Below, in pieces: positions 1-7,793 of a stretch of 41,980 nucleotides of DNA (the first letter of the stretch is position 1; the number at the start of each line of letters is the position of its first letter). The position numbers and the translations under genes were made by a program. The stretch is from a virus, in the IMG/VR virus record IMGVR_UViG_3300025000_000208, positions 1 through 41,980 of that record. One strand, written 5' to 3'. Under the pieces are notes generated by a model. That model was not told where the DNA came from and ran no database searches. It saw nothing but the letters and a program-made list of their open reading frames with translations.

Positions 1-127
1 CGATCACCCTGAAATAGACCCTTCAATGTTTGAGCGATATGCCGTTTCCCTTTTAGACGCAATTGTTACAGGTATAGGATGGCAGTCCCCTTGTTGGGAG
101 ATTAAATCAAAAGAAGTTAGAGAGAGA
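1..127. repeat. Terminal direct repeat, left copy (assembly overlap)
   Basis: Bases 1-127 are identical to 41854-41980. The repeat lies inside the portal reading frame and keeps it open across the join. This is what a circular or circularly permuted molecule gives when an assembler leaves one k-mer of overlap; 127 is a common largest k. It is more likely an assembly signature than a biological terminal repeat. Confidence 0.95.
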
Positions 128-1510
128 AATATTGATAACTATGGCAATATCGACACTACTTCTATCAAGGTTAAGAAAACTAACATCTCTTATCCTGATT
201 CTATTAACAGATCAATCTTTGATGTTTTTCTGGCTACGACCCGAACAAACTCCGTACAAAAGCTTCCTTGGGTAATTATAAGGTCATATGAACCTCTCTC
301 AGACCTTAAACAACGCAATGAAGACGAGGGCGGGTATATCAACCTCGACAAGATACATAACAGGTCAATATCCGATACTGAAAGTTATGAGAGATCACGC
401 AACCGTCTAATGAATCAAGACGAAAAAGGCGATGAGACAGTTGACGAGGTGGAAAAGTGGGAGTGCTACGAAAAAGTAGGCAATAAAATCTTCGTCACAG
501 TCATTGCCAACGGCAAAGAAATCATCAAGCCTAAACAAATCTTTTCATACTGGCACTGCAAATACCCTCTAGTAGCCTTTAAGATCAAACCTAAAGCATT
601 TTCTATTATCGGTGAAGGAATCTTTGAATCAAACGAACGCTTAGTCTGGGGTATTAACGACATAGACAATCATTTCTTAGATGCTTGGAACCTGGCCAAC
701 AACCCGATGATTATGCAGGAGGAAGGCACAGTAGTCGATACTTACGAGATCGCTCCTGGCAATCAGTTCTTATACAAAGGACAAGTCGAACCAAAGCCCT
801 TTATGTTTCCTCAGCCTTCCGTTCAAGCCTTCCAAGGGGTGCGTGAAGCCTTCTTAGGGTCAGTTGAACAAAACTCCCTTTCTGGTTTTCAAATGGGTAC
901 GCCAATGGACGCAACTGATAATACGGGTGGAACGGCGGCTGGAACTAAAGCCATCCAACAGGCTGGTGACGACCTCTTAGACTTCTTTAGAAAGAACTTC
1001 AGAAAAGGGGTAAGAGAAGTTGGATTGATGTGGATGCAGATGATCCAACAGTTTCTCGATAAAAGTATCTGGGTGCAGATCGTCGGTGAAAATGGCGCTG
1101 AAAATGTCGAAATCACTCCTGAAATGATACAGGGAGAGTTCAACTTAGACATTGAAGAAACCTCAATGCAACCGCAAAACAAAGAGTTTGAACTCAATAA
1201 ATACACGGCTTTCGTGGATAAAATCATCGAAATCGCTGAGAAATCAAAAGAAACTCCTCAACCTGTCTTCCCTGAATATAACCAGTTAATCAAAGACCTA
1301 GCTCAGAAATTCCAATACAAAGACGCTGATAAATATTTAATGAGCCAAGAGCAAGTCCAAGAAATGATGATGGCTCAACAACCTCAAATGCCACAACTCC
1401 CCCCTGAAGAGCAGATGAATATGCCAGAGTTACCGCCAGAGGAGAATATGGAAATGCCACCCCTTCCGCCACAGGAAGAGATGGAATTACCGCCATTACC
1501 ACCACAATAA
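1..1510 (+). CDS. Portal protein, C-terminal part
   Basis: This is the downstream part of the portal gene that starts at 41531. Joined across the circle the protein is 610 residues, a usual portal length. The dodecameric portal forms the head vertex, docks the terminase and carries DNA into and out of the capsid. The assignment rests on the position directly after the terminase genes and before scaffold and capsid, the length, and a portal-like N-terminal half in the other fragment. The last 55 or so residues are low-complexity: Gln/Met-rich, then repeated Met-x-x-Pro-x-Leu-Pro-Pro-Glu-Glu units, ending LPPLPPQ. The first complete codon here is at base 2, and the ATG at 26 is internal, not the start. 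The next gene follows after 8 bases with an AAGGAG box. Confidence 0.85.
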   Translation, partial: DHPEIDPSMFERYAVSLLDAIVTGIGWQSPCWEIKSKEVRERNIDNYGNIDTTSIKVKKTNISYPDSINRSIFDVFLATTRTNSVQKLPWVIIRSYEPLSDLKQRNEDEGGYINLDKIHNRSISDTESYERSRNRLMNQDEKGDETVDEVEKWECYEKVGNKIFVTVIANGKEIIKPKQIFSYWHCKYPLVAFKIKPKAFSIIGEGIFESNERLVWGINDIDNHFLDAWNLANNPMIMQEEGTVVDTYEIAPGNQFLYKGQVEPKPFMFPQPSVQAFQGVREAFLGSVEQNSLSGFQMGTPMDATDNTGGTAAGTKAIQQAGDDLLDFFRKNFRKGVREVGLMWMQMIQQFLDKSIWVQIVGENGAENVEITPEMIQGEFNLDIEETSMQPQNKEFELNKYTAFVDKIIEIAEKSKETPQPVFPEYNQLIKDLAQKFQYKDADKYLMSQEQVQEMMMAQQPQMPQLPPEEQMNMPELPPEENMEMPPLPPQEEMELPPLPPQ

Positions 1511-1518
1511 GGAGAACA

Positions 1519-1821
1519 ATGATTGACAAAGCGAGGGAAGCGCTCAAAAAATATCAAGATATTGAATACACCATTTCAACAACTGGTTATCAGTACATTT
1601 TAGAGCAGATTAATAAAGAACTCCAATCTGCCTTTAGGAACTCCCGAAGTCCTGAATTTGCCAAGGATGTTAAAGACAAACCCGAAACCTACTTTAAGCA
1701 TATCGGTTATTGCGAAGGCTTGGAGTGCATTAAATCAATAATAGACAGGGCAAGGGTAGCTGGTGTCAAAGCGAAGAAAGATATAGAGAAATGGGAATCA
1801 AAGAACAACCAAGCTTTATAA
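1519..1821 (+). CDS. Hypothetical virion-operon protein, 100 aa
   Basis: This short, highly charged and probably all-helical protein of 100 residues is encoded between portal and scaffold. The ATG has a good AAGGAG box ending 4 bases upstream. The C-terminus (VKAKKDIEKWESKN) is basic. I recognise no domain. The position suggests a head-assembly accessory protein, but that is inference. The next ORF overlaps its 3' end by 31 bases. Confidence 0.75.
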   Translation: MIDKAREALKKYQDIEYTISTTGYQYILEQINKELQSAFRNSRSPEFAKDVKDKPETYFKHIGYCEGLECIKSIIDRARVAGVKAKKDIEKWESKNNQAL

Positions 1822-2012
1822 AAGGCGAACCAAACCCGATCTTTGGTGAAATCCACATGGTCAAAGAAGGAGAAATGCCTATACTGCATAACTTCCAACA
1901 CGATCACTTCTTTGAGTGGTCAGAAGGGCGAGATGTTGTTTGTAAGTGTGGCAAGGGCAAGACTTTGGGTGAGGACTTAACCTTAACAGATGGTCAGATA
2001 GTACAGATATAG
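1791..2012 (+). CDS. Hypothetical protein, 73 aa, with CxC motif
   Basis: An ORF of 73 residues overlaps the end of the preceding gene in another frame. It carries one Cys-Lys-Cys-Gly-Lys-Gly motif near the C-terminus, which could be half of a metal site. The ATG at 1791 has a poor ribosome site. An in-frame ATG at 1857, after AATCCAC, is an alternative and would give 51 residues. No family is recognised. It ends 18 bases before a predicted RNA pseudoknot. Confidence 0.55.
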   Translation: MGIKEQPSFIKGEPNPIFGEIHMVKEGEMPILHNFQHDHFFEWSEGRDVVCKCGKGKTLGEDLTLTDGQIVQI

Positions 2013-2030
2013 CCCGGTAATCGTCTGGGC

Positions 2031-2076
2031 GATGAGAATGTGGTTGGTCGCCACTCGTTCTCATCACTTAGGCGAC
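2031..2076 (+). promoter_or_regulatory. Predicted H-type RNA pseudoknot in scaffold leader
   Basis: GATGAGAATG (2031-2040) pairs with CGTTCTCATC (2056-2065), nine Watson-Crick pairs and one G-T. The 15-base loop holds GTCGCC (2047-2052), which is perfectly complementary to GGCGAC at 2071-2076 just outside the hairpin. That is the topology of an H-type pseudoknot. It lies in the 122-base gap before the scaffold gene. A role in translation or mRNA stability is inference. Confidence 0.5.
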
Positions 2077-2134
2077 TACAAATTAACGACCCCTGAGATG
2101 AGGGTGGCACAATATTCATCGGCAGAAAGGTTAT

Positions 2135-2848
2135 ATGGACGAAGCATTAGAACAGGCGGTTAATATGCCCGTTGAAAGCGGGATTGCAGAAGAAACTGCA
2201 CCAGTAGAATCAGCCCCTACTGAAACAAACGCTCAAGTGGAAGTCGAAGGGTCAGAGAAGACGGCAGAAAACACCGAAACTACACAAGAGAAGATGGTGC
2301 CTCTATCAGCACTCCAAAAGGAGAGAGCAGAGAAGAAAAGTCTAAGGGACTATATCAAGTCCTTGCAAACTGCACCAGTTCCACAAGAGGAGTACGCTCC
2401 TCAACAGGGTTACGATCAACCTTACTCGCAAGAGCAAGAGGTTGAATATGTTGACCCAAACCAGTTCCTAACAAGGGACGAGTTTGAACGGATGACGAAA
2501 GAATCACAGTCTTGGGCGGAAGCCGAGAGAGACTTTCCAGAATTAAAAGAACTGCCTCAAATCAAGAAAATGGCAGAGGGACTCAGAAGAGTCTCAGCAC
2601 TGGAAGACTTCAGGTATCTATCCCCTTATGACGCTGTTAAAGAGGCTCTAGCCCCTTACAAGATGGCTCAGGCAAAGGGACAGAGATCGGCTCAAGAATC
2701 AATCGAAATACAAAAACAAGCTCGTGTCGAAGGAAGTGGAATAAGAGTTGACGATAAAGCCGAAAGGTTAAATCAACTCAAAGGAAACTTGTCCAAAAGA
2801 GGTTCTGCCTCTAGGGACGCATTAACAGAAATATTAAAAGAATTCTGA
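2135..2848 (+). CDS. Scaffolding protein
   Basis: A 237-residue acidic, helix-rich protein lies directly before the major capsid gene, the classic position and size of a phage scaffold that templates procapsid assembly and then leaves. The first 50 residues are Glu/Thr/Pro/Ala-rich and disordered. A helical segment with VPLSALQKERAEKK (about residues 55-70), typical of scaffold-like proteins, follows, then a Gln/Tyr-rich stretch and a charged helical C-terminus that probably contacts capsid. The ATG follows AGAAAGG. The identification is by context and composition, not by a catalytic motif. The preceding leader is long for this genome and structured. Confidence 0.8.
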   Translation: MDEALEQAVNMPVESGIAEETAPVESAPTETNAQVEVEGSEKTAENTETTQEKMVPLSALQKERAEKKSLRDYIKSLQTAPVPQEEYAPQQGYDQPYSQEQEVEYVDPNQFLTRDEFERMTKESQSWAEAERDFPELKELPQIKKMAEGLRRVSALEDFRYLSPYDAVKEALAPYKMAQAKGQRSAQESIEIQKQARVEGSGIRVDDKAERLNQLKGNLSKRGSASRDALTEILKEF

Positions 2849-2851
2849 TAT

Positions 2852-2890
2852 GACACGATAAGTGTCCGGCGACTATTGGAGTAAGGACAC
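2852..2890 (+). promoter_or_regulatory. Two competing hairpins before capsid gene
   Basis: GACAC (2852-2856) can pair with GTGTC (2862-2866) around the loop GATAA. Alternatively GTGTCC (2862-2867) can pair with GGACAC (2885-2890), which overlaps the TAAGGA ribosome site of the capsid gene. The two structures exclude each other because both use GTGTC. This could tune capsid translation. The short stems make it speculative. Confidence 0.3.
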
Positions 2891-2893
2891 AAA

Positions 2894-3823
2894 ATGAGTT
2901 ACTCACCAGTAAATTCTTATGATGAACGACAAGGTGTCGGTTCAATCAAAGAGGATTTGTGGGATCTTATCTCGAATGTTGAATCAACTGAATTTCAGTT
3001 GCAAAGCGGGCTAGGAAACATCGATGTATATTCCACACGACATGAGTGGTTAGTTGATACTTTAGCTGCTGGCAACACCAATGTTGCACGAGCTGAAGGC
3101 TTCACACCTGACTATGCTGATGTCACAAACACAACTAGAATTGCCAACTATCTTCAGACTATTGACGCTTCCGTCAAAGTTACCGACAGAATGAAAGCTG
3201 TCAGAACTGCTGGTCAATTCTCAGATGATATGGCTCGCCAAAAAGCAAACGCAATCAAAGTTTTAAAGAACAGGATTGAATACGCTTTAATGGCTGGCAC
3301 TATCGCAACTGGTTCTTCAACCGTTGCTTCAGGTATGGCTGGTATTAAAGATGTTACCACTTGGGGTGTTTCAGGGTATGAAATGCTTACCACGAACACT
3401 TCCGGCACATCTTTGTCTGAGACTATGTTCAACGACTACCTAGCTAATAACTGGGATGGTACGGCTGAAGTTCCACAAGAAGCTTTCATGGGTGCTGCTA
3501 TCAAACGAAGAATATCTGGCTTCACTGCTGGTTCTACAAAGAACACTGACAATGAAGACAAGAGATTGGTAAATGCTGTCGATGTTTACGAAAGTGACTT
3601 CGGTATCATCAAGCTTTTCTTACACAGATATGCAAACGCTGGCGCTACAAACAATGACCTTGTTCTTGTAAACCCAGACTTTGCTAAGATCGGCTTCCTG
3701 CGAAGACCTGAATATGTTGAAACCGCTAAAACGGGCGATGCTACTCAGGGCTACTACGTTGCTGACCTTACCCTACAAGTAAGCAATCCAAAGACTCACC
3801 AGGTTGTCAAAAACATACTGTAA
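2894..3823 (+). CDS. Major capsid protein, DUF5309/SU10-like
   Basis: A 309-residue HK97-fold-type major capsid protein with the hallmarks of the DUF5309 (SU10-like) family: an N-terminal arm followed by a segment of the TRIANYLQTID type, then a long spine helix containing DDMARQKANAIKVLKNRIEYALM (about residues 110-135). It lies directly after the scaffold gene. It lacks the long cleaved N-terminal domain of HK97 itself, consistent with having a separate scaffold. The ATG follows TAAGGACACAAA. A 7-bp UUCG-capped hairpin follows the stop, so transcripts may be partly terminated there or stabilised, which would favour high capsid expression. Confidence 0.85.
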   Translation: MSYSPVNSYDERQGVGSIKEDLWDLISNVESTEFQLQSGLGNIDVYSTRHEWLVDTLAAGNTNVARAEGFTPDYADVTNTTRIANYLQTIDASVKVTDRMKAVRTAGQFSDDMARQKANAIKVLKNRIEYALMAGTIATGSSTVASGMAGIKDVTTWGVSGYEMLTTNTSGTSLSETMFNDYLANNWDGTAEVPQEAFMGAAIKRRISGFTAGSTKNTDNEDKRLVNAVDVYESDFGIIKLFLHRYANAGATNNDLVLVNPDFAKIGFLRRPEYVETAKTGDATQGYYVADLTLQVSNPKTHQVVKNIL

Positions 3824-3836
3824 GTCTCTTTATACG

Positions 3837-3854
3837 CTACCCCTTCGGGGGTAG
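3837..3854 (+). terminator. UUCG tetraloop hairpin after capsid gene
   Basis: CTACCCC, TTCG, GGGGTAG gives a perfect 7-bp stem with an ultra-stable UUCG loop 13 bases after the capsid stop. It is followed by TTATAA rather than a T-run, so it is more likely an mRNA-stabilising or partial terminator than a complete one. Confidence 0.55.
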
Positions 3855-3875
3855 TTATAAGCAGATCGGAGGAGG

Positions 3876-4235
3876 ATGAATAAATTTGGAGAGGAAATCC
3901 CTCAAGGACTCAAGATTAAGGGGATTTTACAGCACGAAATCGAGGGAATTAGGGCTGAATCAAAGACTTTTGAAGAGATGGTCAAAAACACCATCAATTT
4001 GTGGTTATGGAAAGATGAAAGCCACATGAAAGACCTCATGCTTGTAATGAAGGATTGCGCCGAAAGACGCTTAACCTCTAATCCTACTGGCATGAATAGG
4101 ACCAAAACCATAGGGGCAGGAATTTCGGTCCCAACAGGACTCTACATGGCGCTGGAAAAGGTAATTCCAGATATTTTTACGAAGAAAAAACTCAACGAAT
4201 TTAAGCGGAAGTTCCCGCAATTTAAGACATATTAG
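3876..4235 (+). CDS. Hypothetical protein, 119 aa, downstream of capsid
   Basis: A 119-residue basic protein starts at an ATG behind a perfect GGAGGAGG box, which suggests strong translation. It is helix-rich, with a Trp-rich patch (NLWLWKDE) in the first half and a lysine-rich C-terminus (KKKLNEFKRKFPQFK). I recognise no family. Candidates by position are a head decoration, head-completion or DNA-binding protein. It is separated by 6 bases from the GroES-like gene. Confidence 0.7.
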   Translation: MNKFGEEIPQGLKIKGILQHEIEGIRAESKTFEEMVKNTINLWLWKDESHMKDLMLVMKDCAERRLTSNPTGMNRTKTIGAGISVPTGLYMALEKVIPDIFTKKKLNEFKRKFPQFKTY

Positions 4236-4241
4236 GAGAAA

Positions 4242-4454
4242 ATGGAACCAATTGGAGATAGAACTTTAATAAAACCGATCAATGACGAGGAAAAAACATC
4301 GTCTGGCTTTATTTTGACTGTAAAATCGAGAACTCTCAAAGGAATAGCACTAACGGGAGAATACAAAGGTAAAACTGTCTATTACACAGGTGGTATTGAG
4401 ATAGACGGCAATGTTTTAGTCGATAACTGTAATTTATTAGGTTATGAATGTTAG
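4242..4454 (+). CDS. GroES/Cpn10-like co-chaperonin, short
   Basis: A 70-residue protein matches the Cpn10 pattern end to end. It opens PIGDRTLIKP, as in the PLGDRVLVKP start of GroES, continues with DEEKTSSGFIL at the place of the GroEL-binding mobile loop (EEKTAGGIIL in GroES), and ends with a strand that would close the barrel (GNVLVDNCNLLGYE). Typical GroES has about 95 residues, so part of the middle barrel is shortened. T4 Gp31 is a known precedent for a phage co-chaperonin that helps the host GroEL fold capsid protein. The placement two genes after the capsid fits that role. AGGAGA precedes the ATG. Partnership with host GroEL is inference. Confidence 0.75.
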   Translation: MEPIGDRTLIKPINDEEKTSSGFILTVKSRTLKGIALTGEYKGKTVYYTGGIEIDGNVLVDNCNLLGYEC

Positions 4455-4618
4455 AAGATACACCAACTAAAGATAATTGTGACAAGTGTGAGGAAAGCCG
4501 AGACAAGGGCAGGTTATTTTGTCAAAAATGTGAATATATTTTATGGGAAAACCCAACACTTACTTACAAGATTGGCGGGAATATTCAAACAGGTAATAGC
4601 CATCAGGGATGGCACTAA
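4448..4618 (+). CDS. Zinc-ribbon peptide, 56 aa
   Basis: The ATG overlaps the end of the GroES-like gene by 7 bases. The peptide has two Cys pairs (CDKC and CQKC, 14 residues apart), a small treble-clef or zinc-ribbon arrangement, followed by a Gly/Asn-rich tail. It is too small for an enzyme, and a structural or regulatory metal-binding role is likely. A longer ORF in another frame across the same bases lacks any motif and was rejected. Confidence 0.6.
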   Translation: MLEDTPTKDNCDKCEESRDKGRLFCQKCEYILWENPTLTYKIGGNIQTGNSHQGWH

Positions 4619-4626
4619 GGAGGATT

Positions 4627-6906
4627 ATGTTAAGTTGTGCAATTATCTGCAAGAACGAGGAGAAACATCTCGAAAGACTTTTATCTAAGCTCAAGCCTCA
4701 CGTTGACGAGATAGTGGTAGTCGATACTGGCTCAACTGATAAAAGTATCAAAATAGCTAAAAAGTATGCGACTGTCTATAAAAAGGAGTGGGTTGATTTC
4801 TCGGACGCTCGAAACTATGCCTTTTCTAAATGTACTCATAAATATATTCTCTGGCTGGACTGTGACGATGACATTGAAGGAGCTGAAAAACTAAGAGAGC
4901 TAGCCGATGAAGCACAAGAAAGAGGCTTGGCTGGCTGGGGCTTTAAATACAACTATGCGCGCGATGAAAAAGGCAATATCCTATCCGTTCAGTGGCGTGA
5001 GCGTTTAATTGACAAGACGCAGTTTGAATGGAAGGGTAAAATCCATGAATCGGCCTGTCAAACGACTAAAAACCCCGTTCACCGAAGCGAAGAGGTCGTT
5101 ATCAACCACCTTGCTACCTTAGAGGACATGAAAAAGTCTAATAAGCGCAACTTAGAAATGCTTTTGAGTGAATACGAACAGGATAAAGATAAAACCGATC
5201 CCCGAACTCTATATTACATCGCACAAACCTACAAAGGACTAAGAGAATGGGAGAAATCCGCTAAGTTTTACACCCTCTACATTCCTCAAAGCGGTTGGGA
5301 TGAAGAGAAAGCCCAAGCTTGGCACTCTCTGGCTGACTGTATGCGTTATTTAAAGAAGTTTGACGAAGCGATCATCGCCGACATGGAGTGTTTAAAAATC
5401 CTCCCAGACTGGCCTGACGGTTTTTTGGGTGTAGCCGATACATACTTTTTCAAAGCTGATAATACCAACAACCCTAAAGACTGGAAGAATTGTTTGGAGT
5501 GGCTAAAGGCTGGCTTTACCAAGAAAATGCCCGACACTATCCGTGTGATAGAGCCTCAAAGATATACCTGGATGCCGACCCTTCAAATGGCTATCGCTCA
5601 ACTAAACTTAGGCCAAGTAGATGAAGCCTACGAACTCTATATGAAGGCTTATTCGCTTTCAAACGGTCATGAATTCATCGCTCAACACTACGCCCTATTC
5701 GAGGAGTTTAAGGAAAGAGAAAAGGCGGTCAAAGGACTCTTGGAATACACTGAATTTGCTAAAAAATACGCCAATGAAGTCTTAGAAAACTTACCTCGGA
5801 TACTCGTTCCTAAGCTTCTAGACGACCCTAGAATTGAGAGGTTGAAACTTTTATATACTCCCCCTGTGACATGGGCAAAAGACGAAATAGTTATCTTTTG
5901 TCCTTTTGGTTATGAAGAATGGGCTGATCCTTCTGTTATTAAAGGTATCGGAGGAAGTGAGGAAGCTGTTATTTATCTCTCAAGAGAATTTGTCAAAAAA
6001 GGCTATAAAGTCACTGTTTTTAATACCTGTGGAAAGTTGGCTGGAACATATAATGGCGTTATATACAAAAACCTCTCCGACTTCAATCCTAATGACGAAT
6101 TTAACATCTTTATCTCTTGGCGAAACCCTTTGCCTCTCGCAAGAATAAAAGCAAAAGTAAAGTGGGCTTGGATACACGATGTACCACAAAACCCTGATAA
6201 GGAATATTCCCCTCAAGTCTTAGAAAAACTCGACAAGGTGGTTGTTCTCTCAAAATACCACCGATCTTTAATCCCAATGGTGCCAGACGAGAAAGTCTTA
6301 ATCTCTAATAACGGTATTGTGCCTGAACACTTTAAAGAAGTTGAAAAGGAACCAAACACGATCTTTTGGGGGTCTTCCTATGATCGAGGTCTTCATTGCT
6401 TGCTAAGGGACATAATACCCTTAATCAAAAAGGAAATACCCGATGTTAAATTACATGTTTGTTACGGCTGGAATACCTTTTTAAAGATGAACTCTGAGAA
6501 CGAAATGGCAATGGCTTGGAAATATAAGATGGACGAACTTTTAAACCAAGACTGTATAGAACATCATGGACGGGTAGGACATCGCAAGCTGGCTAAAATC
6601 ATGGGGGAGTGCCAAGTCTGGGCTTATCCGACAGAGTTTGATGAGATAAATTGTATCACCGCTCAAAAAGCTCAAAGTGCAGGGTGCGTTCCAGTAACTA
6701 CCGATAGGGCAGCACTCAATGAGACTAATGTTCAGGGCTTTAAGATTTACGGACATAAAATCTACACCTCAACAGTTCAGCAAAAAGAATTTGCTAAAAA
6801 GATAATTGAACAACTTAAAAACCCGATAAAGATAGACACTCAAAAAGCCGTTAACGACTTCGGTTGGGAGAGGACTTGCGATCAATGGATAAAAAACTTC
6901 AAATAG
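4627..6906 (+). CDS. Fused glycosyltransferase: GT2, TPR, GT4 domains
   Basis: A 759-residue multidomain glycosyltransferase. Residues 1-180 form a GT-A family 2 domain: start LSCAIICKNEE, nucleotide-binding VVVDTGSTD (about 30-38) and metal-binding LDCDDD (about 77-82), as in SunS/TPR-type transferases. Residues 190-400 look like helical TPR repeats. Residues 430-759 form a GT-B family 4 domain: GGSEEAVIYLSREF, a Rossmann second half beginning NTIFWGSSYDRGL, and EFDEINCITAQKAQSAG as the donor-binding region. It probably adds two sugars in sequence, with TPRs holding a protein or glycan acceptor. The ATG at 4627 follows AAGGAGGATT; an upstream in-frame ATG at 4609 lies in the previous gene and lacks a box. 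The next gene overlaps by 22 bases. Confidence 0.85.
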   Translation: MLSCAIICKNEEKHLERLLSKLKPHVDEIVVVDTGSTDKSIKIAKKYATVYKKEWVDFSDARNYAFSKCTHKYILWLDCDDDIEGAEKLRELADEAQERGLAGWGFKYNYARDEKGNILSVQWRERLIDKTQFEWKGKIHESACQTTKNPVHRSEEVVINHLATLEDMKKSNKRNLEMLLSEYEQDKDKTDPRTLYYIAQTYKGLREWEKSAKFYTLYIPQSGWDEEKAQAWHSLADCMRYLKKFDEAIIADMECLKILPDWPDGFLGVADTYFFKADNTNNPKDWKNCLEWLKAGFTKKMPDTIRVIEPQRYTWMPTLQMAIAQLNLGQVDEAYELYMKAYSLSNGHEFIAQHYALFEEFKEREKAVKGLLEYTEFAKKYANEVLENLPRILVPKLLDDPRIERLKLLYTPPVTWAKDEIVIFCPFGYEEWADPSVIKGIGGSEEAVIYLSREFVKKGYKVTVFNTCGKLAGTYNGVIYKNLSDFNPNDEFNIFISWRNPLPLARIKAKVKWAWIHDVPQNPDKEYSPQVLEKLDKVVVLSKYHRSLIPMVPDEKVLISNNGIVPEHFKEVEKEPNTIFWGSSYDRGLHCLLRDIIPLIKKEIPDVKLHVCYGWNTFLKMNSENEMAMAWKYKMDELLNQDCIEHHGRVGHRKLAKIMGECQVWAYPTEFDEINCITAQKAQSAGCVPVTTDRAALNETNVQGFKIYGHKIYTSTVQQKEFAKKIIEQLKNPIKIDTQKAVNDFGWERTCDQWIKNFK

Positions 6907-7793
6907 TCCACTTCGTCGAAACAACCAACATCGGGGGCATACAGGAGATAATTAACTTTATTTCCAAGTATTCAAAACACAACCATTCAGTCCTATGCAA
7001 TCAAATGGGCGATATTGGCTATGAAATGATCGAGCGAGGCGTGGAAGTTACCACTGATCGGGGAATCGTTGATAAAGCAGACATCATACATACTCATACC
7101 TGCGGTAATCAGTTAAACGATGGGGTGTATTTAGCTAAAGACTATGACATTCCTTTAATTGAAACAATCCACTCACCGCAAGGCTCGATCACTGGTGCTA
7201 ATTTTGTAACAACTGTGGCTAAGTTTTACGCCCATACCTTTGAACACATCCCCAACTGTGTCGAGGTTGAGAAATTCAAAGCAAGTGAAGGTCAAGCAAT
7301 CGGAAGGGTTGGAAGGATGGTTCTAGAGAAGAGATATGAGGATTTTATCCGCGTATATGACCTATTAAGCCCTACAATGCCATCCGTTGAGTTTTTACTG
7401 GCTGGGACGGCTCCCGATACCTTTGAACACCAAATTTATGTGGGTAAAACCAGGAATCTAGTTGATTTTTACTCCAAACTTAAAATATTCCTTTACCCGA
7501 CAATGGACGAGACTTGTCCCTTAACTATTTTACAGGCAATGGCTTCAGAAGTTGCGGTTGTTACTTATGACATACCCGCTACTAGAGAAATGCTTGAAGA
7601 TACTGGCGTTTTAGTGCCTTACGGAGACATTGACGAACTAGCAAAACAAACCAAACTTTTGTACTACGACGAAGAGAGAAGGAAAGACCTTGTTAAAAAA
7701 GCTTATGAGAGAGTACAAACTTATTCCTGTAATAAGGTTATCCCAATGTATGACAATTTATATGAAAAGTTAGCGAGGTGGAATGATTGCTAG
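6885..7793 (+). CDS. Glycosyltransferase family 4 (GT-B)
   Basis: A 302-residue GT-B fold enzyme. The N-terminus has the acceptor-side TTNIGGIQE loop and a HTHTCG motif. The C-terminal half has GRVGRMVLEKRYEDFI and the family signature DETCPLTILQAMASEVAVV (about residues 205-225), whose glutamates hold the nucleotide-sugar donor. It is somewhat shorter than typical GT4 enzymes (about 350). The ATG at 6885 overlaps the end of the preceding glycosyltransferase and is better placed than an upstream in-frame codon. The donor sugar cannot be read from sequence. Confidence 0.85.
   Translation: MDKKLQIVHFVETTNIGGIQEIINFISKYSKHNHSVLCNQMGDIGYEMIERGVEVTTDRGIVDKADIIHTHTCGNQLNDGVYLAKDYDIPLIETIHSPQGSITGANFVTTVAKFYAHTFEHIPNCVEVEKFKASEGQAIGRVGRMVLEKRYEDFIRVYDLLSPTMPSVEFLLAGTAPDTFEHQIYVGKTRNLVDFYSKLKIFLYPTMDETCPLTILQAMASEVAVVTYDIPATREMLEDTGVLVPYGDIDELAKQTKLLYYDEERRKDLVKKAYERVQTYSCNKVIPMYDNLYEKLARWNDC

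Noticed and set aside
4479-4688. ORF of 69 aa between the GroES-like gene and the glycosyltransferase
   Set aside because: It overlaps the zinc-ribbon frame (4448-4618), which has clear Cys pairs, and has no ribosome box or motif.
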